Source: Nitrospira sp. (GTDB taxonomy: Bacteria; Nitrospirota; Nitrospiria; Nitrospirales; Nitrospiraceae). From it: a stretch of DNA of 38,633 nt. Below are positions 1 to 8,248 of the stretch, piece by piece (positions within the stretch are counted from its first letter, which is position 1; each line of letters starts with the position of its first letter). The stretch is from positions 1-38,633 of the forward strand of contig VOPT01000070.1 of the NCBI GenBank assembly GCA_009594865.1. The letters are read 5' to 3'. The notes beneath the pieces are model-generated. The model was not told where the DNA came from. It was given only the letters and a program-made list of their open reading frames with translations, and made no database searches. The translations under genes were made by a program, and so were the position numbers.

Positions 1-1050
1 TGAAATGACTTGTCAAGCAGCGGCCCCCGAATGTGTGCATGGCGTGTTCGGTGATGATGGGGTCAGTGGCGAGAGAAACGTCGCCAATTTTTCCGCCGGT
101 GTCAGGCCGTGGAGGGCCATGGAAAACCGGTCGTAGTTGTAGCGATGCTCCCAGGCGCGCAGGGCCTGAGCGGCTGACGTGAACTCGTCAAAGGTTGCGC
201 GACTCCAAAACTCCTCCTCGTCGATGCGATGACTCCGTTCGACTTTGCCGTTCTGTTCGGGCCGACGCGGTTTGATGTGCCGCAAGCGGATACCGGCTTC
301 TTGCACGGCCAGCGCAAAGGCCAGGGGGAATTCCGTCCCATTGTCGACCTGAACCTTGCGAATGGGAAAGGGAAGAGTGTGTCGCACGGTGGCCAGGAAG
401 TCGAGACTGGTGCCGTGATACTGACGCGGATAGAGACGTAAGACGCGATACCGCGTGCCGTCATCGAGAGCCGTGTATTGAAAGCATTTCTGGCCGGCGA
501 CGTTCACCTCCTTCACATCGATCTGCACGCATTCGCCGGGGTGCTCTTTGCTGAACAGGATCGGCTGCCGAGGACGTCGCGGGCCCGTGCGCCGGATCGG
601 AGGATAGCCGAGGTTTCGACAGACCCGGCGGATCGTCGCGGCCGCAACACGGATGTGATGCACCCGGTCCAACCAGAACCGGGTCCGCATGGCGCCGAAC
701 TGCAGCTCGCGGCGGGCGTGCTCGATCAACCGCACGGCCTCGTCGGAGATACGGCGGCGGCGTGTGCGCGGATGACGCGGGACTAACCCCGCCGGCCCGC
801 TGGCCACCCACCGGCGGTGCCAGGTCCGGACCGTCTTGCGATCCAAGCCGAACCGCCGGGCGGCGCCTTTGAATCCATACTCGTCGGCATAGCGCAAAAT
901 CGCTAGCCGGCTGTTGATGAGGTGATGATGTCGGGTGGCGATGCTCAACGTTCTCAGTTCCTTCGTCGTGATCAATCGCATTGGCTCCTCCCTTGTCATG
1001 GCGTGTGACTGTAGCCCATGCAAGGGGCCCACTCTCAACAAGATATTTCA
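1..1050 (-). mobile_element. IS481-type insertion sequence, apparently complete
   Basis: The element carries one transposase gene between imperfect terminal inverted repeats. The left end reads TGAAATGACTTGT and the right end, on the opposite strand, reads TGAAATATCTTGT; with gaps in identity the match continues inward to GGCCCC, about 19 of 27 bases. The window begins exactly at the left repeat, so the outer flank and any target-site duplication on that side cannot be seen. The element lies just upstream of an unknown gene and a truncated ParM-like gene. Confidence 0.75.
55..981 (-). CDS. IS481-family DDE transposase
   Basis: This protein cuts and joins the ends of the surrounding insertion sequence. 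It has an N-terminal helix-turn-helix region (about residues 33-58) followed by an integrase-core fold. The DDE catalytic residues are all present: Asp155 in VQIDVKEV, Asp213 in VQVDNGTEF and Glu249 in QNGKVERSH. The last two are separated by 35 residues, as usual in the family. I chose the ATG at 981 because GGGAGGAG lies just upstream; an upstream in-frame start at 1041 lacks such a site and falls close to the inverted repeat. The reading frame stays open to the left, and the downstream end is approximate: the frame ends between 13 and 55, with a Ser/Thr-rich tail. Length (about 310-320 aa) is normal, so the element may still be active. Confidence 0.85.
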
Positions 1051-1215
1051 CGAAGGGCCAATGCGGGATGGGGGAGGTGTGGAGCGCGCCGGGGAGGCGC
1101 GCGGGGGCCAGGCCCGCCACCGCCAGCAATCTCGCTGTCGCGGCAGAAGATGCGTACCAGTTAAAAGGCGTTTGGCGGTACGAAGAGTAATAAGAGAGCA
1201 CTTACTGGAAAAGTT

Positions 1216-1953
1216 ATGGCAACGACAAAGAAGAAAATCGAGGATGTGACGCTCCCGCAAGACCTTATCGAGCTGCTTCAGTCGCGTGGATTGGGGGGGA
1301 AGCGTACGTATATTCCTGCGAGGCAAGCTGGGACGCAAGTGCACGATAAACTAGTGAAAATGTTAGATGAAGTTGAGCATATCTATGAGTCGACTGGGAT
1401 GCGATTCTATGGTCGGCAGAAGGATCTGCGGTTCTGGAAGATTAAATTTCCAGCGACTGGAATTTCTGTGGCGCACTCAATATCCATGCGGTCGGCGCAG
1501 CGTTTGAAACCGGTTGCGATGGGGTTGTGGAAGCGGTTTTTCCGGAACACGGAGCTTCCGATTATTGCTCGATTGGAAAACTGCGCAAGCGCGTATCAGC
1601 TTGATTATATGGAGTTAAATATCTTTTATCGGCGCGAGCGTGCCAAGAGTAGGACAAGCGTGGCGGATCAGGCGCCATGGTTCGGGACAGACTTCGCGCC
1701 AGAGGTCATGGCGGAGCTCAAAGAGTGCATTGCCGACTCGCTTGCGAAACGGCCCTGGAATAACAAGGATTCAGGTTCAGAACTATTGGAAATGAAAGAG
1801 GAATTAGAAAAACTTCCGGATGCATCCGGAATCCATCCGGAATCCATCCGGAATAAATCTTGTAAGGCATTGAAAACATGCAAGAAACGCAAATGGATTT
1901 GCGTGATGTTTGTGAATGGTGTGGTTGAGCGGTTTTACCAAGGAGAACGGTGA
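1216..1953 (+). CDS. Unknown protein coupled to a ParM-like gene
   Basis: I do not recognise a family for this 245-aa protein. It is basic and soluble-looking, with a Lys-rich N-terminus and no signal peptide or membrane segment. Its stop overlaps the ATG of the ParM-like gene by one base (TGATG), which implies translational coupling and a shared role, possibly in plasmid segregation or maintenance (inference). Base composition looks less GC-rich than its neighbours, suggesting a different origin. Near the 3' end there are nearly three copies of an 11-bp unit, CATCCGGAATC, at 1823-1854; since 11 is not a multiple of three, copy-number change would shift the frame of the C-terminal 35 or so residues. 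The ribosome-binding site (GGAA before the ATG) is weak. Confidence 0.6.
   Translation: MATTKKKIEDVTLPQDLIELLQSRGLGGKRTYIPARQAGTQVHDKLVKMLDEVEHIYESTGMRFYGRQKDLRFWKIKFPATGISVAHSISMRSAQRLKPVAMGLWKRFFRNTELPIIARLENCASAYQLDYMELNIFYRRERAKSRTSVADQAPWFGTDFAPEVMAELKECIADSLAKRPWNNKDSGSELLEMKEELEKLPDASGIHPESIRNKSCKALKTCKKRKWICVMFVNGVVERFYQGER
1823..1854 (+). repeat. 11-bp tandem repeat inside a coding region
   Basis: The unit CATCCGGAATC occurs at 1823-1833 and 1834-1844, followed by a partial third copy at 1845-1854. The unit length is not divisible by three, so gain or loss of a copy would change the downstream reading frame. Confidence 0.8.
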
Positions 1954-2492
1954 TGAAAACGACGATTGTGGCGCTTGATTGTGGGTTCGGATTTTGTAAG
2001 GGCGTGACGGAGAATCGGGAGCTGATTTTCCCCTCGATCATCTCGGCGGCGGTACAGCGGACGTTCGGGGAGGGCGTGAAGGATGGGATCTTGGATCCCA
2101 AGAATCTGATCGTGACTTACCAGGACGAGACCTTCTTCGTGGGCGAGTTGGCCCTGAACCAGGGGCACTATCCGCGGGCGACCCTGGACAAGAGCCGGAC
2201 GCGTTCCCGTGAAATGGAGATCCTGTTCTTGACGTCCTTGGCGCTCCTGAGCCCGGCTCCGGTGGCGACGTTGAAGGTGGTGACGGGGTTGCCTGTGACT
2301 GATTTTGGCGATCGGGAATGGGTGGTGGAGCACTTTACCGGGACGCATGAACTGACCGTGAACGGGGTGCCGTTCAAGCTGACGCTCGCCTCCGTGGCGG
2401 TGATCCCGCAGCCGTACGGGTCCTATATGAATGCCCTTCTGGATGAGCGCGGGGCTGACGTCAAGATTGGGCGCGGGATGGTGTTGTCCTAA
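1953..2492 (+). pseudogene. ParM/StbA-like actin-fold protein, C-terminally truncated
   Basis: The N-terminus shows an actin-like phosphate-1 motif (VALDCGFGFCKGV), then LIFPSIIS and a VVTGLPVTDF segment. These are typical of ParM-like ATPases, which push plasmid copies apart by forming filaments. The protein stops after about 179 residues, where family members run to about 300 or more; the second phosphate-binding motif and C-terminal subdomain are missing. The reading frame is lost where a set of TTGGGACA-type repeats begins, so insertion or deletion of a mobile element probably removed the 3' half. The start is the ATG at 1953, preceded by AGGAG at 1941-1945; a GTG at 1950 is also in frame. 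The ParM assignment rests on the N-terminal motifs only. Confidence 0.65.
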
Positions 2493-2690
2493 TTAGGCCA
2501 GTAAAAACGAAATTGGGACACTCTGGCATCGAATTGGGACAGCAGGGATCATTCGAGCTGAAGTATGGCACTATTCAAATTGCGTGCAGGTTTTCATGAG
2601 TTGGTTTCGTGGGACAGCTAGGATCGGCGAGTGACCTATCTCAAAATCGATCAGCGAAGATCAAGGCACAGCACTTTAGGGACTTCAAAC
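2493..2690. repeat. Cluster of TGGGACA-type short repeats at the parM break
   Basis: Three related direct motifs occur: GAAATTGGGACACT at about 2509, GAATTGGGACAGCAGGGATC at 2531-2550 and TGGGACAGCTAGGATC at about 2610. Multiple short transposase-binding repeats at one end are known from IS21-type elements, so this may be the remnant end of such an element; no transposase gene is left here. I see no gene in this stretch. Confidence 0.35.
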
Positions 2691-2699
2691 CTGTACAGA

Positions 2700-3340
2700 C
2701 TCCAGACTTATTGGAAATATCGTGGTCCACACATTGGGATTCGCATGACGGCTGGCCGATCGAACGGCGGTTTTCAATTTTGAGATAGCTTCTAGAAGCG
2801 GCCGGGGAATCGGTAGCCTTTCTCGGGTTGCTGGATACTCAACCGAAGCATGCGTTGTATGCAATGCAGGGACCGACTCCGGTGGAGGAGTTGATGGCGT
2901 ACATCCGGCGTGATCGGCGGGAAGCATTCGATGCCATTGCGGAATCCGAACGTGAGGCCTTAAAGCAGAACTTGCAGCGGCTGGATGACGGACAGCGGAT
3001 GGAAACGGCTATCCAGTGGGCGAAAGACCGGGATTTTCTTTCACCGGAAGAGGCGGATGCGTCCATCGGGTCGTTGAAACTGGGGTATGCCCTGGCGAGA
3101 GAGGCAGCACGGTTTCTGAGCCAGACCAACCGCCGCCCGATTCACGCACCGGTTCATGTCTGGTGGACCACGGCGACGATGGCGAAACGAGGAGAGGGGC
3201 CGGTCGACTGGTCGGAGCATACGACTGGCCGGGTGACGGTTGAGACGTTACTCGGGGATCACATGGACGCCGTGTACAGCATCCATGCCCATCAACGAAT
3301 CGGTGAAGCCCTTGCACTTGCGGGGACCGTGCGCCACTAG
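2700..3340 (+). pseudogene. Decayed NRPS C-terminal thioesterase domain
   Basis: Thioesterase domains release the finished peptide from a nonribosomal peptide synthetase. From 2789 the frame reads continuously as LLEAAGESVAFLGLLDTQP, the characteristic strand carrying the catalytic Asp, and continues to a C-terminal region with PVHVWWT and GDHMDAVYSIH, where the catalytic His is expected. Upstream, traces of the nucleophile elbow (a G-W-S-x-G-G motif) can be read around 2745-2785, but only by changing frame, and an in-frame TAG lies at 2786-2788. So the N-terminal half is broken and nothing remains of condensation, adenylation or carrier domains. A reading frame from the TTG at 2828 is open for 170 codons, but it begins inside the domain and is not a plausible gene. 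It converges on the RND pump gene. Confidence 0.75.
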
Positions 3341-3470
3341 GGGGCTCCGTCTCTCTTTCAGGCGACTGTCATCCCTCGGAGCTTCCCGCTTCGAGCGGCA
3401 TTTGTTCATTTCTCACTCATCAAATCTGCTGTTCTGCCACGTACTTGTTTCATCCCGAACACTGGGACAA

Positions 3471-6400
3471 TTAGCCTTCAGACGGTGAAGGGCGGGGAAG
3501 GACATGGCCGAGACCGTTTCCCGCGGTCGCGGGTCGTCTGGTCGCCCATCGTTCCGGCAACATCGTATAAATCGCAGGGACCAAAAATAGGGTGAGAAGG
3601 GTCGATAGGACGAGCCCGTTGATGACGACAAGGCCGATGTGCCAACGGCCCGCGGCGCCGGCCCCAGAAGCGAGGGCCAGGGGGAGCGCGGCTAAGATCG
3701 TCGCCATCGTGGTCATGATGATGGGTCGCAACCGTAATACCGAGGCTTCGACAATGGCCAAGTGTGGAGCGCGGCCGTCCAGCCGGAGCTGATTGGCGAA
3801 TTCCACAATCAGAATGGCATTTTTCGTGACGAGCCCGATCAGGATCATCAAGCCGATCTCGCTGTAGATATTCAGCGTGCCCCGGAACAACAGCAGCGCC
3901 AACAACGCTCCGGCCATGGCCGGCGGCACCGATAAGAGAACGGTGATGGGATGGCGAAAGCTTTCGAATTGGGCGGCAAGGATGAGATACACGACCAGCA
4001 AGGCCAGCATGAAAATGAAGTGGAGATTGCCGGACGATTCCTTGAACTCTTTGGTCTCTCCGGCATAACTGATGCTGGCGCCCACGGGCAGGTGCTTCCG
4101 GATAATCGCTTCCAATGCCTCGATCGACTGGCTCAGCGTAGAGCCGGGCCCCACACCCGCGCTGATGGTGGCGGCTCTGAGCTTTTCATAGTGGTTGAGC
4201 TGTTTCGGGGCCACCGTTTCACTCAAGGTCACCAGGTTGCTGAGCGGGATAAGGTCTCCTTGGCTGCCTCGTACGTGCAGATGATCGATATCGGACTTGG
4301 TGCCCCGGTGATGCGGTCGCGTCTGTACGATGACGGGATACTCCTTGCCTTCGCGCATGAACATGGAGGATTTTCGTCCGCCCAAAAACACTTCTAAAGT
4401 CCGACCGATCGTTTCAACCGGTATCCCGAGGTCGGCCGCCTTGTCGCGGTTGATGTCGACGCGTAGCTCGGGTTTGTTGAGGTCCAGATCGCTCTCCACG
4501 TTGACCAATGCCGGATGCCCCGCTGCTTCGTGGCGAACCTTCGCTACGATCCTGTCCAGAACCTCATACGCCGGGCCTCGCACGACCAGCTGCACCGGCG
4601 TCTTGCTATCTTCCTGGTTGAACGGGGGCGGGTTGAGCGCAAAGACGGTGGCGCCGGGGATGGCCGAAAGGGACGGTTCTACCTTGTTGATGACGTCCCG
4701 TTGAGCGCGGTCGCGATCGGACCAATCCTTGAGCGTGACCCACGTCACGGCCCGATTCACCAACGTCGGGCGCCACCCCCTTGCCACCACGGTGTAATAG
4801 GAGTCCATCTCAGGAATGTCTGCGGCCTGTCGCTCGCTGTCCTTGGCGTATCGGTCGGTGTAATCGAGGGTCGCCCCTTCCGGGGCGCTCACATGAATCG
4901 CGAACCAGCCGGTGTCTTCGAGCGGCGCCAGTTCATTGGGCAACATCCAGAACAGGAGGCCGCTGACGGCGAGGGAGCCCAGCGCCGCGAGCATGACCAG
5001 CGAGGGCCGGTGCAACGCCACTTCTAAGGCCGTTCGGTATCGTCGGGTAAGCCAGCGCAGCCACGCGGAGGACTCGAGGGCGGAGCCCTGTGCCGGCGAT
5101 GCGGCAGTCACCGTGGAACCCAACAGCTTTGTGCACATGGCCGGCGTCAGGGTCAGGGCAATGAAGCCGGACAGGAGAACGGAGCCTGCCACGGCGATTC
5201 CCAGTTCCGCAAACAGCCGTCCCACGAGCCCCGGCAGAAAAATGATCGGGAGGAAGACTGCGGCCAGCGTCAACGTCGTCGAGATGACGGCGAACCCGAT
5301 TTCGCGACTGCCTGTTAGCGCCGCCTCCCTCGGAGTCATCCCCTGTTCGATGCGGCGGTAGACGTTCTCCACCACGACGATCGCATCGTCCACGACGAGC
5401 CCGATCGCGAGCACGAATCCCAGGAGGGTGATGGTGTTGATGGAGCTACCGGTGACCTGCATCAGGACAAACGTGCCGAGGATCGACCCCGGGATGGCTA
5501 CGGTGGGGATCAGCGTAGCCCTGGCGCTGCGCAAAAAGAGGAATACGACTAGCACGACGAGAAGCACGGAGATGCCGACGGCTTCATACACCTCCCGCAA
5601 CGACCGTTCGATGTAAATGGAGCTATCGAAGGCCGTGACGAGCTTCATGCCTTCGGGCAACAGTGATTCGAGGGTGGGAAGGGTGCGTTTGACGGCACGG
5701 GCGGTCTCGAGCGTATTGGCCTTCGACTGCTTCATGATGCCGAGACCGATGGCGGGCTTGCCGTTGACACGGACCAGTTTTCTCTCGTCTTCCGGGGCGA
5801 TTTCCGCTACCCCGACATCCTGGAGGCGGACCGGGTAGCCGTCGCGGTAGGCCAGGATCAACTGATTGAATTGCGAGGGCTGCTCCAGTCCTCCCCCCAT
5901 CCGGACGCTGAATTCCCGTTGCGTGCTTTCGATGCGCCCCGTAGGCATGGAGACGTTCTGCGTCTGAAGCGCGGATTCCACGTCCTGCACCGTGAGGAGG
6001 CGAGAGGCGAGACGATCCGGATCGAGCCAGATCCGCATGGCATAGCGGCGTTCGCCGTCGAGCATCACGTTCGAGACGCCCGGCAACGGAGCAAGCCGGT
6101 CCTTGAGTTGGCGCTGGGCGAAATCGGTCATGTCCAACTCACTGTGCCGGTCGCTGATCAAGGCCAGCCACATGATGCCATCGGACTCGCTGTCTTCTTT
6201 CATAACCAGCGGCGCTTCAATGCCTTGAGGCAGCAGGGATTGCACCCTGGTCACCCGATCGCGCACGTCGTTGGCCGCGGCATCCAGATTGCGCGTGAGA
6301 GTGAATTCGAGACTGATGGCGGAGAGCCCTTCACGGCTGGTCGAACGCAAGGTTCTCAGCCCCTCGACGCCGCTGAGCGCGTCTTCCAGCACCGAGGTGA

Positions 6401-6587
6401 TATCGGTTTCCACCAATTGGGCATCGGCGCTTTGATACACGGTGAGGACGGACACGACGGGAAAGGTAATGTCCGGATACTCGCGGACCGGGAGTCGTGA
6501 ATAGGACAGAATCCCGAACAGCATCAGCAAGAGCGTGGCGACGGTGGCGAGGACCGGACGCTCGATGGACAGTGCGGACAGTCTCAT
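3471..6587 (-). CDS. RND-family efflux transporter (HAE1 type)
   Basis: This is the proton-driven inner-membrane subunit of a tripartite exporter, 1038 aa, the usual length. The N-terminal helix is followed by a large periplasmic loop (TVYQSADAQLVETDITSVLEDAL), then a helix bundle with GLVVDDAIVVVENVYRR carrying the Asp-Asp pair of the proton relay, and a second repeat with LIGLVTKNAILIVEF carrying the matching Lys. The relay therefore looks intact. It is the last gene of the exbB-exbD-tonB-unknown-MFP-RND series, 19 bp after the membrane fusion protein. No TolC-like outer-membrane channel is encoded in the window, so it must borrow one. The substrate cannot be read from sequence; placement in an iron-uptake operon suggests a siderophore or other chelator (inference). 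Alternatively it is an ordinary drug pump. Confidence 0.92.
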   Translation of the reverse strand: MRLSALSIERPVLATVATLLLMLFGILSYSRLPVREYPDITFPVVSVLTVYQSADAQLVETDITSVLEDALSGVEGLRTLRSTSREGLSAISLEFTLTRNLDAAANDVRDRVTRVQSLLPQGIEAPLVMKEDSESDGIMWLALISDRHSELDMTDFAQRQLKDRLAPLPGVSNVMLDGERRYAMRIWLDPDRLASRLLTVQDVESALQTQNVSMPTGRIESTQREFSVRMGGGLEQPSQFNQLILAYRDGYPVRLQDVGVAEIAPEDERKLVRVNGKPAIGLGIMKQSKANTLETARAVKRTLPTLESLLPEGMKLVTAFDSSIYIERSLREVYEAVGISVLLVVLVVFLFLRSARATLIPTVAIPGSILGTFVLMQVTGSSINTITLLGFVLAIGLVVDDAIVVVENVYRRIEQGMTPREAALTGSREIGFAVISTTLTLAAVFLPIIFLPGLVGRLFAELGIAVAGSVLLSGFIALTLTPAMCTKLLGSTVTAASPAQGSALESSAWLRWLTRRYRTALEVALHRPSLVMLAALGSLAVSGLLFWMLPNELAPLEDTGWFAIHVSAPEGATLDYTDRYAKDSERQAADIPEMDSYYTVVARGWRPTLVNRAVTWVTLKDWSDRDRAQRDVINKVEPSLSAIPGATVFALNPPPFNQEDSKTPVQLVVRGPAYEVLDRIVAKVRHEAAGHPALVNVESDLDLNKPELRVDINRDKAADLGIPVETIGRTLEVFLGGRKSSMFMREGKEYPVIVQTRPHHRGTKSDIDHLHVRGSQGDLIPLSNLVTLSETVAPKQLNHYEKLRAATISAGVGPGSTLSQSIEALEAIIRKHLPVGASISYAGETKEFKESSGNLHFIFMLALLVVYLILAAQFESFRHPITVLLSVPPAMAGALLALLLFRGTLNIYSEIGLMILIGLVTKNAILIVEFANQLRLDGRAPHLAIVEASVLRLRPIIMTTMATILAALPLALASGAGAAGRWHIGLVVINGLVLSTLLTLFLVPAIYTMLPERWATRRPATAGNGLGHVLPRPSPSEG

Positions 6588-6606
6588 AAGGGTATGCCGA
6601 CGAAGG

Positions 6607-7686
6607 TCAGGGGATCGGTTCGGTCAGGGCGACGATCGGATCGCCCTCCTGCAATTTATGGTGGCCGACGCGAATCACCGTGTCCTGCTCGGTGAGCCCG
6701 TCCAGCACTTGCACGAAACCCTTGATGCGCGTCCCCAACCGGATTTCGCGCTGTTGAGCCGCGCCATTCTTGGCGAGGTACACGTAGACCTTATCCTGCT
6801 TCGGCATGACGGCTTCTTCCGGGATCAACAGCGCGCGCTCTTCCTGGCCATACGTGAGCAGCACCTGCGCGAACATGCCGGGACGAAGCCGCTGCTGCGG
6901 ATTGGGAATGCGGGCGCGCAGTTGAACGGATCTGGTGGTCAGCTCCACTTGCGGGTCGATCACGTACACCGTGCCGTGAAAGCTCTCACCGGCATAGGCA
7001 TCGGTCGTCAATTCAATGGGCTGCCCGGGCGCCAGATGACGCAGCAACGTCTCCGGCACTTTGAAGTCGATCTTGAGCTGAGCGAGGTCTTCCAAATTGA
7101 CCAGGTCCAACCCGGCGCCGACGAAGTCGCCCGGTGAGACGCGGCGGATGCCAGTGATGCCGGAAAACGGGGCACGAATCTTGGTCCGTGCCAATCGCGT
7201 AACAGACAGGCTGTGGTTCGCGTGAGATACTTGGAGCGCACCCGCCACTTCGTCGAGTTGCTGTTTCGGTACGTAGCGCTTGCCGTCCAAGTCCAACTGT
7301 TTCAATCGTTCATAGGTCAGGCGAGAGACTTTGAGTTGCGCTGCCGCCTGAGCCAATTCGGCCTGGAGCTCGGAGTCATCGAGTTCGAGGAGGAGCTGGT
7401 CCTTCTCGACCGCTTGGCCTTCCTCGAACCAGATCTGCCGGATACGTCCGGCCACCTCCGGGCGAATCATGATGCTTTCGTTGGCGCGTAGTGTTCCGAC
7501 CGCTCTGATGGTATGCCGGATCCGGTCGATCGACACCGGGGCCACCACCACGGCTGTCGCAGCTTGTGGCCCGCCTGCGACTTCTGAGGCGGGAACCGGC
7601 GTCAGGCCGATCCATTTTATGGCATACATGACGGAGATCGCCGTCATGATCACGAACAGGAACGAGGTGGTGCGACGGAGCGTCAT
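6607..7686 (-). CDS. RND membrane fusion protein (periplasmic adaptor)
   Basis: The adaptor links the RND pump to an outer-membrane channel. It is 359 aa with one N-terminal membrane anchor (about residues 8-25). The biotinyl-lipoyl-like half motifs are IRPEVAGRIRQIWFEEGQAV and KIRAPFSGITGIRRVSPGDF; they flank an alpha-hairpin rich in Ala, Leu and Gln. A beta-barrel and a membrane-proximal region (LIPEEAVMPKQDKVYVYL) follow. The domain order is that of HlyD/AcrA-family adaptors. The ATG at 7686 is preceded by CAGGA. It follows the small periplasmic protein gene by 64 bp and precedes the pump by 19 bp, all on one strand. Confidence 0.92.
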   Translation of the reverse strand: MTLRRTTSFLFVIMTAISVMYAIKWIGLTPVPASEVAGGPQAATAVVVAPVSIDRIRHTIRAVGTLRANESIMIRPEVAGRIRQIWFEEGQAVEKDQLLLELDDSELQAELAQAAAQLKVSRLTYERLKQLDLDGKRYVPKQQLDEVAGALQVSHANHSLSVTRLARTKIRAPFSGITGIRRVSPGDFVGAGLDLVNLEDLAQLKIDFKVPETLLRHLAPGQPIELTTDAYAGESFHGTVYVIDPQVELTTRSVQLRARIPNPQQRLRPGMFAQVLLTYGQEERALLIPEEAVMPKQDKVYVYLAKNGAAQQREIRLGTRIKGFVQVLDGLTEQDTVIRVGHHKLQEGDPIVALTEPIP

Positions 7687-7750
7687 GACGCTGATGATCC
7701 TGTTTCTTCAATGAGAGTTCCGCAACGAGCGAATGGTGAAACACAATTCG

Positions 7751-8209
7751 TTACTTGAACTCGAGCTTTTTCAGCCCGTGCACGGGGAGATCAACCTGGC
7801 CGAAATCCGAGTCGCCTTTAAAGCTTCCATCGATCGCCAAGGGGAAATCTCCCGTCTTGCCGCTGGTCAGCGTGATGTGCAGTGTCGGTGGGGTCTTTTC
7901 CGAAGCCGCGGTCACTTCGACCTGTTTCACTCCATCGAACTTGATGTTCACCGTGGCGGTGCCACGCTTCACGGGGAGATGTTTCAGTTCATGCGGAATG
8001 AAGGATGTGTCACTGACTTTTTCTTCCCAATAAAACACCACGTTTTTGAGGTCGGTCTGCATGTCCTTGGCATCGGTCACAAGCGCGTGGAATGCCTTAT
8101 CGCCGTTCTGTTGCGCAAAAGTCGGCTCTGCCGAGAGGGGGATCATGGTGGCGATGTAAACGGCTGTGGCCAGGAAGGCAGCGTGGACAACGGCATGACG
8201 TAATGACAT
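7751..8209 (-). CDS. Unknown periplasmic protein in the exbBD-tonB-RND operon
   Basis: The 152-aa protein begins with a typical signal peptide and a likely cleavage site near AEPTFA-QQ (about residue 33). The mature part, roughly 120 residues, is rich in beta-strand-like stretches (ATVNIKFDGVKQVEVTAAS, LHITLTSGKTGDFPLAID) with one helical region containing a possible YWEEK motif. It has no cysteines. I recognise no family. It sits 39 bp after tonB and 64 bp before the membrane fusion protein, so it probably acts in the periplasm with the TonB system or the pump, for example as a chelator- or metal-handling accessory (inference). Confidence 0.75.
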   Translation of the reverse strand: MSLRHAVVHAAFLATAVYIATMIPLSAEPTFAQQNGDKAFHALVTDAKDMQTDLKNVVFYWEEKVSDTSFIPHELKHLPVKRGTATVNIKFDGVKQVEVTAASEKTPPTLHITLTSGKTGDFPLAIDGSFKGDSDFGQVDLPVHGLKKLEFK

Positions 8210-8248
8210 AGAATTCTCCGTTCATCGGTTAATCGGGATAAGGGGTCA

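Noticed and set aside
2828..3340. 170-codon frame considered as a free-standing type II thioesterase
   Set aside because: It starts inside the domain after the nucleophile motif, which lies upstream in a broken frame, so it cannot be a complete enzyme.
3340..3480. ACTGGGACAATTAG near 3465 considered as the partner end of the TGGGACA repeats at 2509-2626
   Set aside because: It is in direct, not inverted, orientation and matches over too few bases to define an element.
5871..6500. 209-codon plus-strand frame opposite the RND pump
   Set aside because: Antisense shadow of an intact RND gene with no start signal or domain.
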